The translations under genes were made by a program, and so were the position numbers. The notes beneath the pieces are model-generated. The model saw only the letters and a list, made by a program, of their open reading frames with translations, did no database searches and had not been told where the DNA came from. DNA of 64,000 bases from Pegoplata infirma (taxonomy: Eukaryota > Arthropoda > Insecta > Diptera > Anthomyiidae), in assembly GCA_963921195.1 (NCBI GenBank), contig OY992536.1, positions 103,256,778-103,320,777 on the forward strand, read 5' to 3'. The first letter of the stretch is position 1. Every line of letters starts with the position of its first letter. Shown piece by piece: positions 32,646 through 44,423 of this stretch.

Positions 32646-33885
32646 AGCCAATTAAACATATCCATTTTCAGTTTTTTATATTTAAAAAAATCGCGATTTT
32701 TTCGCGAATTTAATTTTCTTCAAAAATTGAAAAAATCAAAAAAGTATGCTACTTTGAATAGCCATATCTTCGGAAGTATCTATCGGATTTCTTCAATTCA
32801 AAAAGCATTCGATTCAGACGATAGTCTTACTTTTTATTAATGTAATAAAAAAAAATATTTAAAAAAAAAGTGCATTTTTGATGCAAATGCATTTTTTGGA
32901 TGCATTTTTTAAAACTTTCTCCCCCATCATTTTTTTTTAAACCTACATAAATCAAAAATATGGCATTTTTTACACAAAATTGCGTACCGCTTTTTTTGTG
33001 ACGGAGTTTCGTAAAAATTTTGTAATTTTTTTAAAAATACCTTATTGGTTTTTCCATACAATTTTTTCATAAAATTCATAAAATAACAAAAAAAAAAATT
33101 AGTCTAAGGAAAAACTACATAAGCATTTTTTAAAAAACTCACGAAAATTTTGTAAAACGCCGTCACAAAAAGAAATGTACCCAATTTTATGTAAAAAATG
33201 TTATATTTTCGATTTATGCAGGTTTCAAACAAATTGAAGGGGGAGAAAGTTTTAAAAAATGCATCCAAAAATTGCATTTGCATCAAAAATGCATTTTTTT
33301 AAAAAAATATTTTTTGTTAGTGCATTGGTATAAAAACGGATAATCAGTTGAATCGAATGCTTTTTGAGTCGTAGAAATCGGATAGATACTTTCGAAGAAA
33401 TGGCTTTTTAAAGTTACATACTTTTTTGATAAAATTGCAAAATAAACAATAAATTGATTTTTTGTATGGAAAAAATCAAATAAGTAGTTTTAAAAAAATC
33501 ACGAAGATTTTTTGAAACGCTGTCACAAAAAAAACGGTACTCAATTTTGTGTAAAAAATGCCATATTTTCGAATTATGCAGGTTTCAAAAAAATTGAAGG
33601 GGGAGAAAGTTTTAAAAAATGCATCCAAAAATTGCATTTGCATCAAAAATGCACTTTTTTTGGAAAAACTTTTTTTTTATTCCATTGGTATAAAAAAGGA
33701 CGAACGTTTGAATCAAATGCTTTCTGAATCGTAGAAATCCGATAGATACTTTAGAAGATATGGCTCTTCAAATTAACATACTTTTTTGATTTTTTAAATT
33801 TTTGAAGAAAATTAAATTCGCGAAAAAATCGCGATTTTTTTAAAATTAAAAAAACTGAAAATGGATATGTTTTATTGGCTTCATT
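32646..33885. mobile_element. 1.2-kb foldback element with internal direct repeats
   Basis: The left arm GCCAATTAAACATATCCATT ... AATCGCGATTTTTTCGCG is mirrored by the right arm CGCGAAAAAATCGCGATTTT ... AATGGATATG...ATTGGC. Inside, two ~300-bp direct copies (about 33170-33430 and 33510-33785) share GGGGGAGAAAGTTTTAAAAA and ATGCATCCAAAAATTGC. The flanking 32233-32640 and 33990-34430 hold nothing recognisable. Confidence 0.75.
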
Positions 33886-34434
33886 GAGAATGAATACCGT
33901 TAATATAAATAAAATCGAAAGACCTAAGGTCAGAAAATAGCATTTTTTATGTGTTTTCTGGTGGATTTTGTGATAGATCAAAAATAATTCGAAAAAATGT
34001 AAATTGAAAATGTTAATTTAAAGATCAACTCTAATTCGAAGAATATCAATGAATGACATATTGGAAAGCAAAAAAGATGAATTTTTTTGATAATTTTGTC
34101 ATAAGCTTACAATTCATTCGTTAAATCAATCATTATTTTGATTGAATTTAAATAAAAAATTAATTAAATTTTTTATCAATATCGAAAAAATGTTTAATTA
34201 AAAAAAATTTTAATCAATCACTTACAATTTGATGATTGGTATAACAATTTTTTTTTATTGGAAGAATTTCAATCAAAAAATTGATTGAATCCGCGTTTTT
34301 GTTGATTGAAATTTGTTTTAATTTTTTTCTGTGTACATACAATTGGTTTTTTTTTCGAACTACAGTATTTTATTTTTCAAATTACAAATTAAACTTTTTG
34401 AAATTCAGTTGTGTTTTTCGAAATAAAATTGAAC

Positions 34435-34760
34435 TATTCCACACCCACAAAATGGGCGCGAATATAAAAATTATTTAGTTTTCTAATACCTTGGGTCAAA
34501 GTGCAGTTCTTTAAACTTCTTCTAACATGTAAATGTTTCATTAGTTTAACAAAAATTCAAAAAATTTAAAAACATGTTAAAATTTTTGTTTTTCAGAGGT
34601 TGGTTTAGCTCTTCATGGGGAAATTTTTTCTCCGATTTTTACCATTTTCGAACTAAGATTATTAGACATATTTTGGCCAAATTTATGGAACCTAGATTTT
34701 TTTATTTTGGACTGCATCTTGTTTTATAGGGACGGAAGGACATTTGCAAAATGTCATGCC
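34435..34760. mobile_element. Decayed mini-me-like fragment
   Basis: It follows the order seen at 6415-6770: CACACCCACAAAATGGGCG, a TTAACAAAAATTCAAAA block, TTTTGGACTGCATCTTG, and GGGACGGAAGGACATT. The termini are lost. Confidence 0.5.
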
Positions 34761-34789
34761 CTATCTTAATACTGCTTCCTCAATGTCAA

Positions 34790-34875
34790 CAATTTTATTA
34801 AGATTATTACTTATTACACAAATTGCTTTATTAGTTCTAGAATCAGCAGTAGCTATAAGTAAATCTTATGGAATG
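34790..34875 (+). pseudogene. Probable mitochondrial ATP6 fragment (numt)
   Basis: A frame in this stretch reads LLRLLLITQIALLVLESAVAISKSY. It resembles the C-terminal end of insect mitochondrial ATP synthase subunit 6, where a similar LLVLESAV...QSY run occurs. Only ~25 residues match before the similarity stops. The next 300 bases have a mitochondrial look (for example AGTTTTAAAATTAGGGCGGC) but no clear identity. Confidence 0.45.
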
Positions 34876-35224
34876 ACACATGACATAATGACTTACTTGT
34901 GCATTCCTTAATTCTTGGAATGCGAATTTTAGTTTTAAAATTAGGGCGGCATGGGGTTCACAGATGTGTAGAGAATGACTCGTTCATATTTTTCTTTGTG
35001 GACCTGTCTTCTGAAATTTTTACTCGTTTTATCTACCTTGATTAGTTTTTGATATATCGCCATTATAAGTCTTTTTTTGATGAGTTATGGCAAATTTATG
35101 AAAACAAGAGGCAATGATATATTAAATTATAAGAAGTACATTTCCTTAAATTCTTAAAAGATAAATATTAAAATTTTTTTTTTACCACTTTTTTAATTAA
35201 TTCTATAGCTTTTATAGAAACCTT

Positions 35225-36050
35225 ACCGAATACTAAAAATTTATTACTATAGAGCAGATTCCTTAAGAAAATTTTTGAAATTTTAAAAAATGACTACTGT
35301 AAAAAAGTCTTATGCTCAAAAGCATTTTTCCGATAGAAAAAGTCCAAGATTCTGAAATAATTTTCCAATAGAAAAAATATCAGATTTAAGACATGTTTTA
35401 TTCAGAAAGTTTTCTCAGACATGTGCTTGAAGAAAAATTTTAGATTCTGTGATATTTTCCAATAGAAAAATGAAGAGGTTCTGAGGTATTTTGCCCATAG
35501 AAAAGCTTTTAGCATTTGTAAAGTTCTTGTTATAGAAAAATTCTTAGATTCTGATACACTTTCAAGTAGAAAACTTCTCAGATACTTAGTCAATTTTCCC
35601 ATTTAGAAAATTAATCGTATATAAATATAACCTGAGAAGTTTTCGCTTAGATAACTTCACAGGTTCTGAATTTTTTTTCCTATAAAAATTTTCACATTTA
35701 TTTTTTGGTTATGAAAAGTTTAAGATTCTGAAACAAATTCGGATACATTTATCCTATAGAAATATAGTCAGGTTCTAAAGTATTTTCCTATAGAGAAAGT
35801 ATCAGATTCTGATACATTTTTTCTATAGAAAAAGTATCAGATTTTGATACATTTTTCCTATAGAAAAAGTATCAGATTTTGAAATATTTTTATTGAAGTA
35901 AAAGTCTCAAATTCTAAGACATTTTTTGCTTTAGCAAAAGTCTTAGATTCTGAGAAATTTTTTTTAAAAGAAAAAGTCTCAGATTTGAGACACTTTTCCT
36001 ATTTTTCATATATAAAAATTCCCAGATTCTGAGTATTTTTTTTCTATAAA
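35225..36050. repeat. ~35-bp minisatellite upstream of Eglp-like gene 1
   Basis: Repeated units of AGATTCTGAAACATTTTTCC and TATAGAAAAAGTATCAG, best preserved at 35790-35900. It is the same family as 21840-23480. It ends about 115 bp before the splice acceptor at 36165. Confidence 0.75.
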
Positions 36051-36152
36051 AAAGAAAAAAGTCCACTTAATTCTGAATAATTTCTGTTGATTTTTTTTAA
36101 TATTCTAATTTAATTTAAATACATTAAAAAGCAATTGAATAATATTTATAAA

Positions 36153-36196
36153 TTCTCTTTTTCAGCCCGTGGACAAAATTTTGTAACAAATACAAA
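36153..36196 (+). other. Eglp: Probable splice acceptor and 5' UTR of Eglp-like gene 1
   Basis: A pyrimidine-rich TTCTCTTTTTCAG ends at 36165, followed by 31 bases with no ATG before the start codon at 36197. This suggests a non-coding first exon upstream, which I could not locate. Confidence 0.55.
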
Positions 36197-36733
36197 ATGA
36201 AGACTTCCACTCTGGATAAATTGTGCTGCTTTTTGGCTGAACTCATCGGCACCGGTATGCTGGTATTTTTGGGTTGCATGGGTTGCGTAAATACCAGTGC
36301 ATTTGCCAACAATCATTTACAGTTATGTCTGAACTTTGGTCTAGTTATTATGGTGTGCATCCAATGCTTTGGTTGTGTTTCCGGTTCTCATTTAAATCCA
36401 GCCGTTACCGTTGCCGCTTTCATTTATGAAATGGTTTCCGCACCCATGGCTATCATATATGTGTGTGGCCAAATGTTGGGTGGTTTTATAGGTTATGGCT
36501 TACTAATAGCTGTACTGCCTCCTAGTGCTTATGATCCTAAAGCCGTACCTGGTTTATGTGTTACGGTACCCCATGCCGATGTTGGTACATGGCAAGCTGT
36601 TGGTATTGAATTTATTATTACTGCCATTTTGATTTTGGTTTGCTGTGGTGTCTGGGATCCTCGTAATGGAAAATTCCATGATTCAACACCCATACGTTTT
36701 GGTTTGGCTGTTGCCTGTTTAGCCATTACTGCT
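36197..36733 (+). CDS. Eglp: Entomoglyceroporin-like aquaporin 1, coding exon 1 (aa 1-179)
   Basis: The first part of a 249-residue plasma-membrane channel of the aquaporin/MIP family. Insect Eglps conduct glycerol and urea as well as water. It shows transmembrane helices at ~11-29, 43-61, 84-106, 134-152 and 165-179, and the first NPA box at N67-P68-A69 in SGSHLNPAV. F47 fits the helix-2 filter position. A176 lies at the helix-5 filter position, which is His in water-only aquaporins; Ala there marks Eglps. The start at 36197 (MKTSTLDKL) is the first ATG and matches the start of the paralog at 60179. The exon ends at a GTAAGT donor at 36734, exactly between codons; the open frame reads on to 36766 only by chance. 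The exact Eglp number relative to Drosophila Eglp1-4 cannot be assigned. Confidence 0.92.
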
Positions 36734-36774
36734 GTAAGTATTAAAAACATAGACCACAAAAAATAAAGATCTTA

Positions 36775-36955
36775 CCCAGAAACCAGACCACAAATCTTAA
36801 TGTATTTCTATCCCCTGATCTCTAATTTGCCATCAGAAAATATTTATTGATGGGTTTTCCTGTAATTTTACAAGAAAAGCCCCCCAAAGGGAACATTTCA
36901 TATTTCTTTGAAATTTATAAAAAAAAAAAACTTATTCGAATCTTATTTTCGATTC
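36775..36955. repeat. Left inverted arm near the intron start
   Basis: It begins CCCAGAAACCAGACCA and contains TTTTCCTGTAATTTTACAAG and TTTCTTTGAAATTT. It is mirrored at 44640-44824. No matching target duplication was found outside the two arms. Confidence 0.7.
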
Positions 36956-37009
36956 CGATATCAGAATGGAGCTCTTGTAATCTTAAAAGGAAAGTCCGAA
37001 AAGTGAAAC

Positions 37010-37470
37010 TACACTGAAAAAAAGACATAATTAAAATTAAGGAAAAATTTCTTTGAAAATAGTTTATGAATTTTCCTAAAATTTTGTTAAATTTTACTAA
37101 AAAATGAGAAATTTTCTTAACTTTGAGGAAAAAGCTTAGTTCATTTACTTAAAAATCATTTACAGTTTTCTTTAAATGGAGTACTTTAATATATGGAAAA
37201 AATTCTTACTGCCAAGGAAATTTTCCCCAAATCTAAGAAACATATCTTTATTTTTAAGATATATTTCTTAAAAATATGTGTACACAAAAAAAAAATTTAG
37301 TTAAAATTTACTAAAAATAACTTCATCCTATCTCTCTTCAGAGAATTGAGGAAGTGTACTGCTTAGAAATTAGTTAATGACTTCTTAGAATTTAGTTAAT
37401 TAAGTTAATAACTAAGAATTAAGTTAAAAATTTCTTAGAATTTAGTTCAAAATTCAAAATGGCGATATCT
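37010..37470. repeat. AT-rich MITE-like stretch
   Basis: It opens TACACTGAAAAAAAG and contains AATTTTCTTAA/TTAAGAAA type inverted motifs, with a TGTGTACAC near 37280. It looks like remains of a short inverted-repeat element, but the ends are not clean. No gene. Confidence 0.35.
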
Positions 37471-37589
37471 CGAAAAATAAGTGAGAACTTTTTAAAAGAA
37501 AGTGCTATAAACAAAAATATGAAATAGACTAGATCTGTATGGGTCTCAATATCCTAATTTCGGATATAAATTTTGGCATTCCCGAGGTA

Positions 37590-37780
37590 TATAATGCACA
37601 TATCTTGATAAATACTGCCGACACGACAAAAAGTCCAACGGTATTTTTGTAACTCCTTACTCGTATTATAAGATTCTCAAAAAACTAAGCAATGTAGAGC
37701 GAAACGGACAAAAGTCTTTGAACGAAATCTATGGCGACCCTTAAAGGACTCAACGGGGTCTCGAGCCAACAGGGTCTAAT
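37590..37780. repeat. Dispersed repeat shared with 15890-16130
   Basis: Both loci carry GTAGAGCGAA(A/C)CGGACAAAAG, CTATGGCGACCCTTAAAGGA and CAACGGGGTCTCGAG. Function unknown. Confidence 0.7.
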
Positions 37781-38242
37781 TCCTAGTAATTTTACAAACT
37801 TTTTATAAATAATTTTGTAATACAACAAGGTTTTTACCAATAAAATTTTAAATTTACAAATTTTTTGACACGATAAAATTTACAAGGAGGTTTCGTAGTT
37901 TTTCAAGATTTTTTGCTACCACCTATTTTACGAGAATTCCTAGTAATTTTATAAGCTTTTTAACAATCATTTTGTAATTTTACAAGCTGTTTACCAATAA
38001 AATTGTAAATTTACAGTTTTTTTGGCGCAATTGAAATTACAAGGAATTCTGGTAAATTTACTAGATTTTTTTATAAAATTATCTTGGAAATTTGTAAAAT
38101 TACAAAAAAAAAATGTAAAATTACAAAAAAAATTTAGATTTTAATCCAAATTTGTTTGTTAAAAAACATTGAAAACTGTCAAATATTTGTAAAATGGGAG
38201 AACGAGACTTTTCCTAGTAATTTGACAAAGTTTTTTTGTGTG
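37781..38242. mobile_element. F2-family fragment in the intron
   Basis: It starts mid-element at TAATTCCTAGTAATTTTAC and runs through the F2 blocks to ACAAAGTTTTTTTGTGTG, the altered right tip. It abuts the TACACC end of the minisatellite-bearing element at 38243. Confidence 0.65.
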
Positions 38243-38251
38243 TACACCATT

Positions 38252-41200
38252 TCCAATTGCATTTTTAAATTGTCCAAATATATTTAAAATTGTCCAAATT
38301 AATTTTAAAATTGTCCAAATTAATTTTAAATTTGTTCAAATGTATTTAAAAATTGTAGAAATATATTTTAAAATTGGTCAAATGTATTTTATAACTGCCC
38401 AAATCTAGTTTAACATTTTAGAAATGTAGTTTAAAATTTTACAAATGTATCTTAAAATTATCCAAATTTATTTTAAAATTGTCCAAATGTATTTTAAAAT
38501 TGTGCTAATGTATTTTAAAATTGTCCATATATATTTTAAAATTGTCCAAATGTAGTTTCACATTTTCCAAATGTATTTTAAAAATTTCAAAATGTATTTT
38601 TAAAAGTTTTCCAATTAAAATACATTTGGACAATTTTAAAATACATTTGGACAATCTTAAAATTCATTTGGTCAATTTTTAAATATTTTTCGACAATTTT
38701 AAAATACATTCGGACAATTATAAAATACGTTTGAAAAATTTTAAAATACAATTGGAAATGGTGTACATTTGGACAATCTTAAAATGCATTTGGACAATTT
38801 TAAAATACAGTTAGGCAATTTTAAAATACATTTGAACTATTTTAAAATACATTTGGACGATTTTAAAATTTATTTGGACAGTTTTGAAATTCATTTGGAC
38901 AATTTTAAAATATATTTAGACAATTTTAAAATCCATTTGGACAATCTTCAAATACATTTGTAAAATTTTAAACTACATTTGGACAATTTTAAAATACATT
39001 TAGACAATTTTAAAATTCATTTGGAAAATTTTAAATACATTTGGACAATTTCAAAATTCACTTGGACAATTTTAAAATACATTTGGACAATCCTAAAATA
39101 TATTTGGACAATTTCAAAATACATTTGGATTATTTTAAAATTAATTTGGACAATTTTAAACTATATTTGAACGATTTTAAAATACATTTGGACGATTTTA
39201 AAATTTATTTGGGCAATTTTAAAATTCGTTTGGACAATTTTAAAATATATTTGGACAATTGTAGAATACATTTAGACAATTTTAAAATACAGTTGGAAAA
39301 TTTTCAACTACATTTGGACAATTTTAAAATACATTTGGACAATTTTAAAATATATTTGGACAATTTTAAAATACAATTGGACAATTTTAAATCGAAATGG
39401 GAAAATTTTAAACTACATTTAGGCAATTTTAAAATACATTTGGACAATTTTAAAATACAATTGGACAATTTTAAATCGAATTGGGAAAATTTTAAACTAC
39501 ATTAGGACAATTTTAAAATACATTTAGACAATTTTAAAATTCATTTAGAAAATTTTAAATACATTTGGACAGTTTCAAAATTCAGTTGGACAATTTTAAA
39601 ATACATTTGGATAATCCTCAAATATATTTGGACAATTTCAAAATACATTTGGATTATTTTAAAATTAATTTGGACAATTTTAAACTATATTTGAACGATT
39701 TTAAAATACATTTGGACGATTTTAAAATTTATTTGAACAATTTTAAAATTCGTTTGGACAATTTTAAAGTACATTTGGACAATTTAAAAATACAGTTGGA
39801 CAATTTTAAAATACAGTTGGAAAATTTTCATCTACATTTGGACAATTTTAAAATACATTTGTACAATTTTAAAATATATTTCAACAATTTTAAAATACAA
39901 TTGGACAATTTGAAATCGAAATGGGAAAATTTTAAACTAAATTTAGACAATTTTAAAATACATTTGGACAATTTTAAAATTCATTAGAAAATTTTAAAAT
40001 ACATTTGGACAATTTTAAAATACATTTGGACAATTTTAAAATTAATTTAGACAATTTTAAACTATATTTGAGCAAATCTAAAATTCATTTGGACGATTTT
40101 AAAATTTATTTGGACAATTTTAAAATATATTTGAACAATTTTAAAATACATTTGGACAATTTTAAGATACATTTGGAATATATTTAGACAATTTTAAAAT
40201 ACATTTGGACAATTTTAAAATACATATGGAAAATTTTAAACTACATTTGGACAATTTTAAAATACATTTGGACAATTTTAAAATACAATTGGACAATTTT
40301 AAATCGAATTGGGAAAATTTTAAACTACATTAGGACAATTTTAAAATACATTTAGACAATTTCAAAATTTAAATAGAAAATTTTAAAATTCATTTAGAAA
40401 ATTTTAAAATACATTTGGACAATTTTAAAATACATTTCAAAAATTTTAAAATATATTTGGACAATTTTTAACTATATTTGAACAATTCTAAAATACATTT
40501 GGAAGATTTTAAAATTTATAAATTTAAAATTTTTTAATTCATTTGGGCAATTTTAAGATATATTTGGACAATTTTAAAATAAATTTGGATAGTTTTAAAA
40601 TTAATGTGGTCAATTTTAAAATACAATTCGACAATTTTAAATCGAATTGGGAAAATTTTAAACTACATTTGGACAATTTTAAAATACATTTAAACAATTT
40701 TAAAATATATTTGAACAATTTTAAAATATATTTGCACAATTTTAAAATACATCTGGGTAATTTGAAAATAAATTTAGACAATTTTAAACTATATTTGAAC
40801 AATTCTAAAATACATTTAGACCAGCGGTTACCAACCTATGGTACGCGTACCACTAGGGGGTACGCGAAACTGTCCGCGGGGGTACGCAAAATTTTAGTAA
40901 ATTGGACATTTGTTTTAGATTAACCTTTCAATGCTGGTTCCGCATCTGGCTTCCAAAGTTTTCCATAACGTCAGGTTTTTAAGAAATTTGAGGTCAAAAA
41001 TTACAAAAAACGTATTTTTGTGCAATATAGATAGCATTTTTTGCGATATTTTGAGATCTGACCACTTGTGTTCGATTAACTTTTCGATGCTGATTCCGAA
41101 TATGGTTCCCAACTTTTTCTAAGATGTCAGGTTTTTGAGAAATTGTATGTCAAAGTTCTCAAAAAACGTGTTTTTGGACATTTTTGAGACGGTTTCTGAT

Positions 41201-41925
41201 AGAGTGGAAATTTTGGTACCATTTTGTTAAGCTCAAAATGTCCTTTCATTGTACATATATACGGGGGTGTTTCATTCGAAAAGTCACGGAATTGTTGATC
41301 TGCACTTGTATTAAAAAAAAACATTTAAAAAAAAATCAAAATCATTATATTTCCGCCCTCTGTGATGTGTTTTTGGAACTTTTTTTAAGAGTTCAAAAAA
41401 CGTCCGTTGTTTTAAATTTTGGTGTAGAATCGACTGGTGAAATCAGATTTGCAATATTTTCAGCTGTTTTTGCTCTGCAGAAATATCAGCTCAAAATCCG
41501 CGTTTTCAGATGCATTGAACCACCCCAAGGAGCGAAAAATTTTCCCAAAAAATACCACCATTGTTTTGATCTCCCCTAAAGCCTTCAAAAAAAAATGATA
41601 ATACCCGCAGATCAAAAATTTCAAAATTAACTCTAATATTTATATGAGAAGTTTTTTAACGAAAACAAAAAACTCGTTAGGGGGTACGCGGCTGACAAAA
41701 TTTTAAATTAGGGGTACGCGAGCCAAAAAGGTTGGTAACCGCTGATTTAGACGATTTTAAAATTTATTTAGGCAATTTTTAAATTCATTTGGACAATTTT
41801 AAAATATATGTGGACAATTTTTAAATACATTTGGATAATTTTAAAATTAATTTGGAAAATTTTAAAATATATTTGGATAATTTTAAAAAAGATTTGGACA
41901 ATTTTAATATAAATTTGGACAGTTT
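38252..41925. repeat. 21-bp minisatellite ATACATTTGGACAATTTTAAA
   Basis: More than 120 units. From 38252 to ~38605 the units run in the reverse sense (TTTTAAAATTGTCCAAATG); from ~38610 onwards they run forward. The array is interrupted by the hAT MITE at 40822-41744. Because 21 is a multiple of three, forward units stay open and would read as LDNFKIH heptads, giving chance frames such as 39041-39505 and 39565-39987. There is no start context or homology to support a protein. Confidence 0.95.
40822..41744. mobile_element. 923-bp hAT MITE, target duplication ATTTAGAC
   Basis: Inverted ends CAGCGGTTACCAACC. ATTTAGAC is at 40814-40821 and 41745-41752, and removing the element restores the 21-bp period. 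GGGGTACGCG motifs occur near both ends. Two diverged internal copies contain CGATGCTG(A/G)TTCCG and TCAGGTTTTT. A 131-codon frame (41184-41579) has no recognisable similarity and is not called. Confidence 0.9.
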
Positions 41926-41927
41926 TA

Positions 41928-44423
41928 CATTCAAAAAAAAACCTTGTAAAATTGCAAGAAAAGTTTGTAACTTTTTTTTTGCTACCTCCTATTTGACAAG
42001 AATTCCTAACAAAAATTACGAACTTTTTTGTAATTTTACCAGATTTTTACCAATAAAATTGTAATTTGTTTTTTATTTTACAAGATTTTTACCAATAGTT
42101 GTGTAATTTTACAAGCTTTTTACCAAAAAAATTGTAGTTTTACAGTTTTTTGACGCGATAAAACTCACAAGGAGGTTTCGCGATTTTACTAGATTTTTTG
42201 CTACCTCATATTTTACAAGAATTCCTATTAAAAGTTACGAACTTTTTTGTAATTTTGCAAAATTTTTACCAATAAAATTGTAAAGTTACAACTTTTTTGG
42301 CGAAATAGAACTTATAAGTAATTCTCATAAATTCTCTAGATTTTTTTTTGTATAAAAATCTTGGAAATTTGTAAAATTATAAGAAAACTGTAAACTACGA
42401 AAAAAAATGGAAATTTTAATCGAAAATTATTTGTTAAAAAACGGAAAAAATTGTCAAATATTAGTAAAATGGGATTACAAAACTTTTTGTACACTCAAAA
42501 AAAAAGTTTGTAAAATGACATAAAATCCCCGCGAATTTACGAAGCAGGTTTTGTAAAATATGTACTAGCAAGAATCCCCGTAATGTTACGGGGATAATTT
42601 GTAAATTGATTTAACAAAAGAAAATGTAAATTTACATTTTTTTTTGTAAAATATTAACTTCGAGGTGAACATTTTTTTTTGCAAATTTACAAAAAATTTG
42701 GTAAATTTACAAAACAAAATTGTAAACTTACAGAAAAAGGTTGTTATTTTACAAAGAAAAAATAGAAAATGAAAAAAATAAATTGTAGATTAACAAATTA
42801 TTTGGTTAAACTACTGTTTTTACCGCAAAAAAAATATTAAAAAACACGTATATTTACAAAAAAAATTGTAAATTTGCAAAAAAAAAAATAAATTTACAAA
42901 ACAAATTGTAAACTTACAAAAAAAAGCTGTAAATTTACAAAACAAAGTAGAAAATCAAACTACAAAATTGTAAATTTACAAATTGTTTGGTTAAACTACT
43001 GTTTTTTATGGCAAAAAACTTGTATATTTACAATAAAAAGTGGTAAATTTACAATTTTTATTGTAAATATACCATTTTTTCTTATTTTTTGCCGTAAAAA
43101 CAGTAGTTTAACTAAATAATTTGTAAATTTACAATATTGTTTTCGTATTTTCTACTTAATTTATGTAAAATTACAACTTTTTTCTGTAAGTATACAATTT
43201 TGTTTTTTTTTTTAATTTTCATATTTGTTTTGTAAATTTACAAAAAATTTTGTTTATTTACTTATTTGTTTTGTAAATTTAAAGTTTTTTTCCATTGGTG
43301 CGTCTTATTTTTCCTTCTTCGGCAGCTGGAGTAGCACTTCAACAACCTGAAATGATTTTTTTTTTTCACTTGAACACTTTTAACAAACTTCACTTTTTTA
43401 TTTTTTTTCGACATTTCGTTTTTCTTAAGTAAAACATATGAGAATTGCGAAGGAGGCTACACAAGAAATTTCTCATATTTTCAGGAAAAATTAGTCAAAA
43501 AATATATTTTTTTTTTTTTAATTTTTAATTATTTTCACAAGTATTTTTCAAAAATCGAAAAAAAAAAATTGGATATTGTAGATTGGATAATTAAGTACCT
43601 GTTAAAATAAGAAAAACTTAATTTTTCTTAATTGAAAGCTTTTTATTGACATTTTAAGTGCCAAATTTAACAAAAAAAATTACCAAAAAAATATTGTAAA
43701 ATTACCAAAAAAATGGTAAAAATACAAAAAAAAAACTAGAACAATAAAACTAGAAACACATAAAAATTGTGGTATTTTACTTAACTTTTAATTTTTTTCT
43801 AAAGTTTACAATTAGTTGAAAATTTTTTGTGCCCGGAAATTTCCAAAAAATTTTTTCATGAAATTTTTTATTTATAAAAAATGATTTTTAACTAAATTTT
43901 TTACTCCAAAACGCAAAAAAATTCTGAACTTAGAAAATTTTTGCGTGTCCTATTGTTGAATAATTAAATTTTTTTGTAAAACAACATTAATTCTAGTAAT
44001 AAAATAAGTGTAAAATTACATTGGAATTTTGTACTTTTTCAAACTGAAAACCTTGTAAACGATCTTAAAAAAAAAAATTTGTAATAAAACATTTTTTTGG
44101 TAGAAAGACTAAATAACATCAAGTAAAACTTTGTTGTACAATTACAGTTTTCTTGTGTAAAAAAACTAAACAACTTGTAATATTTTTTTAATTTGTAAAA
44201 TAATTTACTTTTTTGTAAATTGACCTAAAAAATTTGTAAAATAAATTTACCAACATATAATAGTAAAATTACAAAGCAAACTGTAGTTTTTGTTTTATTA
44301 AATATACAACAATTTTTGTAAAAAGACACAAATATTAGTAAAATAGAATTACAAGACCTTTTACTTGTAATTTTACAAACTTTTTTTTTTGAGTGTAGTA
44401 ATTTGAAAAGGTTTTTTTGAGTG
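41928..44423. mobile_element. F2 element inserted at a TA in the 21-bp array
   Basis: It begins CATTCAAAAAAAAACCTTG and ends TTTTTTTGAGTG. TA flanks both ends (41926-41927, 44424-44425), and joining the flanks gives GGACAGTTTTAAAATACATTTGG, which is the array unit. It is itself interrupted by the element at 42492-44395. Confidence 0.8.
42492..44395. mobile_element. TA-flanked element nested in the F2 element
   Basis: Ends are CACTCAAAAAAAAAGTTTG and the inverted CAAACTTTTTTTTTTGAGTG, with TA at 42490-42491 and 44396-44397. The host F2 text ACTTTTTG|TA|GTAATTTG is restored on removal. The interior has inverted AACTACTGTTTTT / AAAAACAGTAGTT blocks around 43000-43110 and many GTAAATTTAC palindromes. 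No frame of note. Confidence 0.8.

Noticed and set aside
34881..35160. Extended mitochondrial segment (ND4-like AGTTTTAAAATTAGGGCGGC)
   Set aside because: The match is too short and the reading frame breaks; it could be chance in AT-rich DNA.
36197..36766. Single-exon 189-residue aquaporin
   Set aside because: It would lack the second NPA box and helix 6. The GTAAGT at 36734 and the in-phase exon at 44987 give a normal full-length channel.
39041..39987. Two 140-154 codon frames encoding LDNFKIH heptads
   Set aside because: They are the direct reading of a 21-bp minisatellite; a repeat whose length is a multiple of three stays open by chance. There is no promoter, start context or homology.
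41184..41579. 131-codon frame as a hAT transposase or host gene
   Set aside because: No recognisable domain, and it overlaps the diverged internal repeats and the end of a 923-bp MITE, which is too short for an autonomous element.
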